Source: an uncultured Lachnospiraceae bacterium
GTDB lineage: Bacteria > Bacillota > Clostridia > Lachnospirales > Lachnospiraceae
Direction of reading: 5' to 3'
DNA: 24,779 nucleotides
Assembly (NCBI GenBank): GCA_910585205.1
Contig: CAJUCC010000033.1
Span: 1 to 24,779 of the forward strand
Every line of letters starts with the position of its first letter. The first letter of the stretch is position 1. The notes below the pieces were generated by a model. The model had not been told where the DNA came from. It did no database searches and saw nothing but the letters and a program-made list of their open reading frames with translations. The translations under genes and the position numbers were made by a program. Shown one piece after another: positions 16,004-22,234 of the stretch.

Positions 16004-18160
16004 TTACAGATGCATCACCCGTTCCCGAATCTCCTGTGTCCTGCCCTGATTCCAGAACTGCGTGCCGATATAGCCGCACGTCCTTCTGGCCACGTTCATC
16101 GTCTCCTGATTGCGGTTGCCACAGTTCGGGCACTCCCACAGCAGCTTGCCCTTTTCTTCCCGAATCCCGATTTCCCCGTTGTAACCGCACTCCTGACAGT
16201 AATCGCTTTTCGTGTTCAGCTCCGCATACATAATATTGTCATAGATAAACCGGATCACACTGAGCACCGCCGGAATGTTATGCTGCATGTCCGGCACTTC
16301 CACATAGCTGATCGCGCCGCCGGAGGACAGCGCCTGAAACTCCGACTCAAACCTGAGCTTGGCAAAAGCGTCGATCTCTTCCGTCACATTGACATGATAA
16401 CTGTTTGTAATATATCCTTTGTCCGTCACCCCGTCCACAATACCGAACCGCCGCTGCAGGCATTTGGCAAATTTGTACGTCGTGCTCTCGATCGGTGAAC
16501 CATAAATGCTGAATCCGATATTCGTCGCTTCTCTCCACCGGTCACAGGCCTGATTCATATAGCGCATCACTTCCAGAGCAAACGGCTTGGCAGACGGATC
16601 GGTATGCGACTTTCCGGTCATATATTTCACACATTCGCACAGTCCGGCATATCCGAGCGATATGGTGGAGTACCCGCCATACAGCAGCCTGTCAATTGTT
16701 TCTCCCCGCTCCAGCCGCGCCAGCGCGCCATACTGCCAGAGAATGGGCGCCGCATCCGACAGGGTTCCCTTTAACCGCTCATGGCGGCACATAAGCGCCC
16801 GATAGCACAGATCCAGACGCTCGTCAAATATCTTCCAGAACCTGTCCATATCTGCGCCCGAAGACAATGCCACATCCACCAGATTGATTGTCACCACGCC
16901 CTGATTGAATCTGCCATAAAACCGATAGACACCGTTTTCGTCTTTCCACGGAGACAATGCACTCCGGCAGCCCATAACCGGAAAGCAGTTGCCCTCTTTC
17001 AGTTGTTTCATAATCTTTTCCGAGATATAATCGGGAACCATCCGTTTGGCCGTACACCGCGCAGCCAGTTCCGTCAGATAAAAGTATTCGCTGCCCTCAC
17101 TGATATTATCCTCCTCCAGCACATAAATCAGCTTGGGAAACGCCGGCGTGATAAAGATGCCCTTTTCGTTTTTCACGCCCTGAATGCGCTGGTTCAGCAT
17201 TTCTTCGATAATAAGCGCCAGGTCCTTTTTCTCCTGCGCATCCTTTGCCTCGTTGAGATACATAAAAACCGTCAGAAACGGCGCCTGTCCGTTTGTCGTC
17301 ATCAGCGTAATAACCTGATACTGGATCGTCTGCACGCCTTTCTCGATCTCCCGCCGCAGCCTTTTTTCCACAATATGATGCAGCGTTTCCTCCGAAGGCC
17401 GCGTACCTGTCAGCCCCATGTCTTCCAACACCTGCTGCCGGATTTTCTCCCGCGAAACCTGTACGAACGGCGCCAGATGCGTCAGCGAGATGCTCTGCCC
17501 GCCATACTGGCTGCTCGCCACCTGCGCCACAATCTGCATGGCGATATTGCAGGCCGTGGAAAAACTGTGTGGTTTATCGATAAAGGTTTCGCTGATTACC
17601 GTACCGTTTTCCAGCATATCCTCCAGATTGACCAGATCGCAGTTGTGCATATGCTGCGCAAAATAATCGGAGTCATGGAAATGAATCAGCCCTTCCTTAT
17701 CCGCTTCCACAATATCCGCCGGCAGCAACAGTCTTTTCGTCAGATCCCGGCTGACCTCACCGGCCATATAATCCCGCTGTACGCTGTTAATCACCGGATC
17801 CTTATTCGAGTTCTCCTGCATAACTTCTTCGTTATTGCATTCGATCAGCGACAGAATCCGCCCGTCCGTCGTATTGCTCTTGCGGACAAGGGAACGGGTA
17901 TAGCGATACCGCACATAACACCGCGCCACATTAAAGGCCCCCTGTGCCATAATCTGGTTCTCCACCATGTCCTGCATCTCTTCCACCGAGACAGCCCGGT
18001 TCATCCGGTTACATTTAAAATGTATATATTCCGACAACTCCTGAATCTGCTCCTGCGTCAGTTCCTGACGCACCGCAGCCTTATTCGCCTTCTGCACCGC
18101 GGCCTGAATTTTGGAAATATCAAAATCCACTTCCGAGCCGTTGCGTTTGATTACCTTCAT
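16004..18160 (-). CDS. nrdD: Anaerobic (class III) ribonucleoside-triphosphate reductase
   Basis: This 718-residue glycyl-radical enzyme reduces NTPs to dNTPs under anaerobic conditions. An ATP-cone allosteric domain is present at residues 1-90 (MKVIKRNGSEVDFDISKIQA). The catalytic barrel includes IHFHDSDYFAQHMHNCDLVN near residue 161 and HSFSTACNIAMQIVAQVASS near residue 200. The C-terminal zinc site CQECG...CPNCGN lies near residues 655-682 and the radical loop RRTCGYIGTQFWNQG has the radical-bearing Gly696. Length is normal. The upstream sequence GAGGAGG supports the ATG. It heads an operon with nrdG, a PflX-like gene and a PatB-like gene, and is divergent from a Crp/Fnr-family regulator. 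Confidence 0.97.
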   Translation of the reverse strand: MKVIKRNGSEVDFDISKIQAAVQKANKAAVRQELTQEQIQELSEYIHFKCNRMNRAVSVEEMQDMVENQIMAQGAFNVARCYVRYRYTRSLVRKSNTTDGRILSLIECNNEEVMQENSNKDPVINSVQRDYMAGEVSRDLTKRLLLPADIVEADKEGLIHFHDSDYFAQHMHNCDLVNLEDMLENGTVISETFIDKPHSFSTACNIAMQIVAQVASSQYGGQSISLTHLAPFVQVSREKIRQQVLEDMGLTGTRPSEETLHHIVEKRLRREIEKGVQTIQYQVITLMTTNGQAPFLTVFMYLNEAKDAQEKKDLALIIEEMLNQRIQGVKNEKGIFITPAFPKLIYVLEEDNISEGSEYFYLTELAARCTAKRMVPDYISEKIMKQLKEGNCFPVMGCRSALSPWKDENGVYRFYGRFNQGVVTINLVDVALSSGADMDRFWKIFDERLDLCYRALMCRHERLKGTLSDAAPILWQYGALARLERGETIDRLLYGGYSTISLGYAGLCECVKYMTGKSHTDPSAKPFALEVMRYMNQACDRWREATNIGFSIYGSPIESTTYKFAKCLQRRFGIVDGVTDKGYITNSYHVNVTEEIDAFAKLRFESEFQALSSGGAISYVEVPDMQHNIPAVLSVIRFIYDNIMYAELNTKSDYCQECGYNGEIGIREEKGKLLWECPNCGNRNQETMNVARRTCGYIGTQFWNQGRTQEIRERVMHL

Positions 18161-18230
18161 TCTTCCACATCCTCCTCACCACTGTGCCCGTGCCTGTCCG
18201 CGGTATGCAGACGGGCCGCCGGGTTTTACT

Positions 18231-18236
18231 ATTATA
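18231..18236 (-). promoter_or_regulatory. Putative -10 element of the nrdD operon promoter
   Basis: TATAAT on the minus strand, about 70 bp before nrdD, with no recognisable -35 at the right distance. A promoter of this type usually needs an activator, which fits the dyad centred about 44 bp upstream of the inferred start. Confidence 0.5.
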
Positions 18237-18252
18237 TCCCATTGTTTTTATA

Positions 18253-18283
18253 AAAACTGTTGTGTACGGAACACTTTTGTTTT
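18253..18283. promoter_or_regulatory. Operator-like dyad between nrdD and the Crp/Fnr-type gene
   Basis: The sequence reads AAAAC-N4-GTGT-ACGGA-ACAC-N4-GTTTT: 13-bp arms with 9 of 13 positions symmetric about 18268. It overlaps the regulator's own promoter and sits about 44 bp upstream of the inferred nrdD start, the position where Crp/Fnr proteins activate from class II sites. It is not the FNR consensus (TTGAT-N4-ATCAA). Confidence 0.55.
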
Positions 18284-18288
18284 ATAAT
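18260..18288 (+). promoter_or_regulatory. Promoter of the Crp/Fnr-family gene
   Basis: TTGTGT (18260-18265), 17 bases, TATAAT (18283-18288). Transcription would start near 18295, which excludes the upstream part of the open frame as coding. The dyad lies directly over this promoter, so autoregulation is likely. Confidence 0.65.
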
Positions 18289-18348
18289 ACCAGATATAGT
18301 ATGGCGGCAACTACAAAGCACCTATATATGGGGGATTTCGGCAATATC

Positions 18349-18990
18349 ATGATTTCTGAAAAATTTATGAATTATATTCTGGAAACCTTCCGCCCCAGGC
18401 GGAAAGCGTTCGGAAAGGGAGAATTGATTCTGGAAAAAAACACAGCGGAAGACAGGCTCTGCCTTCTGGTCAAAGGCGTCGCCTATCTGTGCATCGAAAA
18501 CGAAAACGGCGGCAAACAACTGCTTGACTATTTTACAAAGGGCGCCGTAATCTGTCATGAAATGCTGCCCGACATCCGCGGCGGCCACTGTTTCATACAG
18601 GCGAAATATCCCTGCACCGCCGCCTTTTTGTCAGACCGTGAGCTGATCGGCCATATGCTGAAACAAAACGACGAAGATCTGGCGCAGCTCTGCTCTGCCA
18701 TATTCCGCTCCGCCCTGTCCGCCCGCAACCGGCACTGCCACATCCTACAGCAAAAGACAATCCGCGGTAAGCTCCTCGCCTTCCTCCACGATCTGCGCGT
18801 GCGCCAGGGCAGCACAACAGTGCACATTCCCATGCCTTACTCCGATCTGGCCGATTACCTTACCATCGACCGCAGCTCTCTGATGACCGAATTGAGCAAA
18901 ATGCACGGAGACGGGTTGATCGAAAAGAAGGCACGGGAGATTCACATATCATGTATGTCGGCTGCCGATAACGGCCTGCCCCGAACTTAA
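18349..18990 (+). CDS. Crp/Fnr-family transcriptional regulator
   Basis: This protein of about 213 residues has an N-terminal cyclic-nucleotide-binding-like beta-barrel (GKGELILEKNTAEDRLCLLV near residue 24, then KGVAYLCIENENGGKQLLDY) and a C-terminal winged helix-turn-helix (YSDLADYLTIDRSSLMTELS near residues 164-183, followed by KMHGDGLI). It has scattered cysteines but no N-terminal FNR-type cysteine cluster, so iron-sulfur oxygen sensing like E. coli FNR is not expected. The start is uncertain: ATGs at 18301, 18328 and 18349 are possible, and the last gives the normal family length, although its GGGGG site is rather far away. Divergent from nrdD and likely its regulator. Its stop overlaps the convergent gene by TTAA. 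Confidence 0.87.
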   Translation: MISEKFMNYILETFRPRRKAFGKGELILEKNTAEDRLCLLVKGVAYLCIENENGGKQLLDYFTKGAVICHEMLPDIRGGHCFIQAKYPCTAAFLSDRELIGHMLKQNDEDLAQLCSAIFRSALSARNRHCHILQQKTIRGKLLAFLHDLRVRQGSTTVHIPMPYSDLADYLTIDRSSLMTELSKMHGDGLIEKKAREIHISCMSAADNGLPRT

Positions 18991-19709
18991 TTTTTTATTT
19001 TGAGAAACAGCTCTCTGTCAAACCGCGGCTGAAACTGCCCGATCTGATCCGCAATGGCTTCACAGCACAGCTTTACTTCCGGGTTGGCTGTCCCCTCTTT
19101 GTTTCGCTCTTTGTATACATGCGCCCATTCCGTGAGGTTGACTTTAAAAATAAAGTTGCTCGGTATACTGAGCATATACAGCCCCCTCTTCACGTCGGAA
19201 CTGTCTTTCATATCTTCCCGGATATAACCGTTGACCGTCTTCACAAACCGCTCGCCGTCCCGCTCCAGCACGTCCGGTGCGGCAATGCCCAGAAGCGCCA
19301 GCGCCTCGTCTGTCGGAATCACCTTTCCCCGATACCAGTCGGACATCTCATATCCGAAATCCGCCAGCCGGGTACTGCTGCGGATAATCCGGTTGTGAAA
19401 CCGCGCAGCGTGCGAATCCCAGTCATCCTGTCCCGCCCGGTGCAGCCCTTCCACCGTCACCGATATATCGACAAACCGCAGCATCGTAATATGCCGCCAG
19501 CCCCAATTCGTCAGCCGTTCCAGCCACCCCTCATATGCGGCCAGCTCTGCTGCGTCCGCGTCTTGGACAATCTTCCCGCTTCGTGTCAACACGTTCTCAC
19601 ACACGCCGCGAATCTCCAGCTCCTTCTCCCGTGTCCAGGAACGCTTGCTCATATACATGGATACAATCGCATCCGCAATTCCGTTGATTTCATTGACATA
19701 TATATTCAA
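18987..19709 (-). CDS. ThyX-like protein lacking the ThyX signature, function unknown
   Basis: A 240-residue protein whose layout recalls flavin-dependent thymidylate synthase: a central block ITMLRFVDISVTVEGLHRAG then QDDWDSHAARFHNRI...SSTR near residues 74-115, resembling the ThyX substrate-binding block (H...F.I....R....Q..RHR..S...S.RY). The C-terminal GLYMLSIPSNFIFKVNLTEW then AHVYKERNK...PEVKLCCEAIAD resembles the ThyX end (VLP....N.R.L.HF..LR...AQ.EI). The RHR-x7-S signature is not kept at the aligned place, so thymidylate synthesis is doubtful. The start is TTG, with GGAGGAGG about ten bases upstream; no nearer in-frame ATG exists. It is convergent with the Crp/Fnr gene, sharing the last four bases. 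Family placement is by eye and uncertain. Confidence 0.7.
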   Translation of the reverse strand: MNIYVNEINGIADAIVSMYMSKRSWTREKELEIRGVCENVLTRSGKIVQDADAAELAAYEGWLERLTNWGWRHITMLRFVDISVTVEGLHRAGQDDWDSHAARFHNRIIRSSTRLADFGYEMSDWYRGKVIPTDEALALLGIAAPDVLERDGERFVKTVNGYIREDMKDSSDVKRGLYMLSIPSNFIFKVNLTEWAHVYKERNKEGTANPEVKLCCEAIADQIGQFQPRFDRELFLKIKN

Positions 19710-19742
19710 TTTATTTTTTCCTCCTCCGGTTTTTTACGATAT

Positions 19743-19771
19743 ATTATAATTTTGCAGGCGGGAAAAAACAA
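19743..19771 (-). promoter_or_regulatory. Promoter of the ThyX-like gene
   Basis: On the minus strand TTGTTT (19766-19771), 17 bases, TATAAT (19743-19748), about 35 bp before the TTG start. Confidence 0.65.
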
Positions 19772-19871
19772 GCCGCAAAAAATAAAAATTGAGACAGGGA
19801 AACATCTGTCAGGAACAAGAATCCGCAGACGGTATCCACAGTTTTTGGACATTTGCCGCGGCCGCTCCCTA

Positions 19872-19901
19872 TTGACACCTCCGCTTCCGATATTTTATAC
19901 T
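19872..19901 (+). promoter_or_regulatory. Promoter of blaI
   Basis: TTGACA (19872-19877), 18 bases, TATACT (19896-19901), with transcription expected near 19908, at the edge of the BlaI-type operator. Confidence 0.75.
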
Positions 19902-19906
19902 GTTAT

Positions 19907-19922
19907 TATTACAGATGTAATA
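19907..19922. promoter_or_regulatory. BlaI/MecI-type operator
   Basis: TATTACA-GA-TGTAATA is a perfect palindrome with 7-bp arms. Its core TACAGATGTA fits the TACA...TGTA operators known for BlaI/MecI repressors. It covers the expected transcription start of blaI, so BlaI should repress its own operon. Confidence 0.8.
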
Positions 19923-19946
19923 GCAAAGAGGAAGGAACAGACCGAT

Positions 19947-20333
19947 ATGAAAGCGCTGCCGCAAATCTCCGAAGCCGAATTTGAGGTGATGAAGATCATC
20001 TGGAAATATGCACCGATCAGTACGAATGAAATAACAGAACGTCTGATGAAAACCACGGACTGGAATCCGAAAACCATCCAGACGCTGATACGTCGTCTCG
20101 TTACAAAGGGGGCCCTTACCTATGAAAAGCAAAGCCGGGTCTTTGTCTATACCCCGCTGGTGGATCAGGAAGAATATATCGGTCAGGAAAGCGCTTCTTT
20201 TCTGAACCGGTTTTACAACGGCGATATTTCTGCCATGCTGTCCGCCTATATCGATCACGACAGGCTCTCCGACGCCGAGATCCATACGCTGCGCGCGCTG
20301 CTTTCCGGTGATTCCGGAAAGGAGGGAACATGA
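19947..20333 (+). CDS. blaI: BlaI/MecI-family transcriptional repressor
   Basis: This 128-residue repressor starts MKALPQISEAEFEVMKIIWK, the usual BlaI opening, with the winged helix-turn-helix at residues 1-75 (ISTNEITERLMKTTDWNPKT, IQTLIRRLVTKGALTYEKQS) and the dimerisation helices after residue 80. BlaI proteins repress beta-lactam or cell-wall genes and are cleaved when BlaR1 senses a beta-lactam. GAGGAAGGAA precedes the ATG. The stop overlaps the start of blaR1, the usual coupled arrangement. The frame is open far upstream, but those codons precede the promoter. The gene looks intact, unlike its partner. Confidence 0.93.
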   Translation: MKALPQISEAEFEVMKIIWKYAPISTNEITERLMKTTDWNPKTIQTLIRRLVTKGALTYEKQSRVFVYTPLVDQEEYIGQESASFLNRFYNGDISAMLSAYIDHDRLSDAEIHTLRALLSGDSGKEGT

Positions 20334-21559
20334 TGGAAGGGTTTATCATCCGTTTTTTACTGTGTAATGTTATCATCTGTATGGTTATCGCAATCCTGCT
20401 GGTTGTCCGGCATCTGCTCAAAGACAGACTGTCCGCCGGGATACGGTATCATCTGTGGTTTCTTCTGCTCGGTCTGCTGGCGGTTCCCTTTCTTCCGCTC
20501 CGGTCGGTCCGTTTTTCATACGCTTTTTCATGGCTCACCGCATTGCGCAATGTGTCCCCATCCGGTACGGAGGCGGCCGCCGCAGAAACGGCGGCTTTTT
20601 CCGCCTCCGATGCAGCAGGATGGATGCAGGATTTCGGCATCGCAGTCAGCGAAAAAAAACCTTCCGGGATCGGACTGCTGTTATACGCGATCTGACTGGC
20701 CGGCATCGTGGGAATGCTCGTATTTCTGTTTCGATCATCCCTTCGCTTTCACCGGATCAAAAAATCCGCGCTGCCACTGCAAAATCCCCTTATCCGCAGT
20801 CTCTATCACGACTGTCTGGCACAACTGCGTATCACAAAAGAGATCCCCGTTTACACCACCGCGTTTTTAGCCTCTCCCGTGATTGCCGGCGTGTTAAAGC
20901 CATGTATCTTTCTGCCGCTTCATCTGATTTCCGACTGTCGCACCGGTGATATTCGCTACATGCTGCTGCATGAACTGCAGCATTACCGGCACAGAAACGC
21001 CCTCATTCACTGCATCGGCAACCTTGCCGGCGCTTTGTACTGGTTTAATCCATTTGTATGGTATGCACTGCGGGAGATGAAAACCGACCGGGAGATGGCC
21101 TGTGATACTTCCATGCTGGAAATGCTGGAAGAAAACGCCTATAGAGACTACGGCAATACGCTGATTAATTTTGCCGAAAAAATATCCCGGCTATCCTTCC
21201 CGTCCGTTATGGGAATCAGCGGCAGCATGGCGCAGATGCGGAAAAGAATTATAAATATTGCTTCCTATCGTCCCGCTTCACCCCGCCAGAAACTGTACGG
21301 CTTTGTTTCCTATGCGCTGACGGCAGCACTTTTCGCGGGCTTTATCCCGGCTTTGTCCATACAGGCCGTCGATCACGACCGGTATCACTTCCGGGAACAG
21401 GGAAAAACGATCCGGGATCTCGATCTGCGCAGCTCCTTCGCAGGCAATGAAGGCAGCTTTGTCCTGTATGATACCGCGGCGGACACCTGGATGATCTATC
21501 ACAAAGAAGCCGCTCTGACCCGTATCACCCCGGTTTCCACTTACAAAATATACAGTGCA
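20330..21559 (+). pseudogene. blaR1: BlaR1-type sensor/protease, broken by a nonsense codon and 3' truncation
   Basis: The frame begins MMEGFIIRFLLCNVIICMVI and encodes the BlaR1/M56 membrane metalloprotease. After LLLYAI a TGA at 20693-20695 interrupts it, and the same frame continues LAGIVGMLVFLF, so one base change (probably TGG, Trp, to TGA inside a membrane helix) explains the break. The remainder has HELQH at 20969-20983 (zinc site), conserved WFNPFVWYALREMKTDREMA, and the beginning of the penicillin-binding sensor up to its STYK motif (21536-21547). Homology stops at about 21559, removing most of the sensor domain that should follow. A short tail of unrelated codons ends at 21586. It cannot sense beta-lactams as is; restart at 20708 would still lack the sensor. 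Confidence 0.88.
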
Positions 21560-21762
21560 ATGTGTGTCCCTTTGTCTTCCATATAGACAGCCTCCGGCGG
21601 CACGGTCACAATCTCGTCCATTTCGCAGTTCTCGACAGCCAGAAGCGCCGTCATAATCTTTGTAATACTTGCCGGAAAGCGGACACCATGCATGTTTTTG
21701 TCATATAAAACGGCGCCTGTCGATGCTTCCATCACAATGCCGGTCTGCCCGGCATTTGCCGG
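21560..21762 (-). pseudogene. Fragment of a D-alanyl-D-alanine carboxypeptidase (peptidase S11)
   Basis: On the minus strand the frame reads GQTGIVMEASTGAVLYDKNM then HGVRFPASITKIMTALLAVE, with the SxxK catalytic motif SITK and the downstream DEIVTVPPEAV segment. This is the start of the catalytic domain of PBP5/DacA-type carboxypeptidases, which trim peptidoglycan stem peptides. Only about 65 codons remain: the signal peptide and start are missing (upstream sequence is the methyltransferase remnant in another frame) and the rest is replaced by reversed blaR1 sequence at about 21560. Not expected to give a working enzyme. Confidence 0.82.
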
Positions 21763-22215
21763 CTTTCACCAGCAGCATCATCGGCCGGCGCAGCTCATCT
21801 TTCATTCCCGGAATGTCCATCATTTCTTCCGGCGGCTTCGCTTCCTCCACGGCTTCCAGTTCAAAACCGTTGTCCAACAGTCCCATTATAATCTGTGTCA
21901 GGGTGTGGTGCTGTTTTATCACCTCACACCCCAGAAAACGCGTGCTCCGTGATCCCCATTACGCTTTCGGGCCTCTTCGATCATTCTTCTGCTTACGTCA
22001 ATCCCCAATACCTGCGCTGCCCCCTGCTCCGCCGCAAACTTACAATGCCAGCCATAGCCGCAACCCAGGTCGAGGAGCGTTTTCCCGCCAAGCGGCGGAA
22101 ACAGGGGCTTTAGCCGGTGCCATTCTCCGGCGGCGCGCAGGCCGTCCCTGCTGCGGGGCATTTTCGCATATTCTTCAAAAAATGTTTCCTTGTCGTATTC
22201 ATTTTGCACGGTCAA
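21759..22215 (-). pseudogene. Class I SAM-dependent methyltransferase with an internal deletion
   Basis: The N-terminal part reads EYDKETFFEEYAKMPRSRDG and then the SAM motif LLDLGCGYGWHCKFAAEQGA. After MIEEARKRNGDHG the frame shifts at about 21940 and the C-terminal end follows in another frame as RFLGCEVIKQHHTLTQIIMG, ELEAVEEAKPPEEMMDIPGM and KDELRRPMMLLVKAGK. Members of this family have about 240 residues; here roughly 90 codons of the middle are gone. The 22213-22215 start would be TTG, or GTG two codons later. It lies 19 bp after the GLUG/LysM gene and was probably in its operon before decay. Confidence 0.85.
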
Positions 22216-22234
22216 TCGTCCTCTCTCCTGCCTT

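Noticed and set aside
16781..18253. A 490-codon open frame on the plus strand opposite nrdD.
   Set aside because: The minus-strand NrdD is complete with its ATP cone, zinc site and glycyl-radical loop. The plus frame is His/Arg/Gln-rich shadow sequence without a ribosome binding site.
18241..18300. NrdR boxes in front of nrdD.
   Set aside because: No pair of sequences resembling the NrdR consensus at helical spacing was seen; the only clear symmetric element is the Crp/Fnr-type dyad.
19119..19946. The open frame that extends blaI more than 270 codons upstream.
   Set aside because: It is antisense to the ThyX-like gene and precedes the blaI promoter and operator; blaI starts at 19947 with its own ribosome binding site and family N-terminus.
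20693..20695. UGA in blaR1 as a recoded codon (selenocysteine or tryptophan).
   Set aside because: The position is in a membrane helix, not a redox site, no SECIS-like hairpin is apparent after it, and other genes in the window use TGA as a normal stop (for example blaI). A nonsense change is simpler, given the 3' truncation too.
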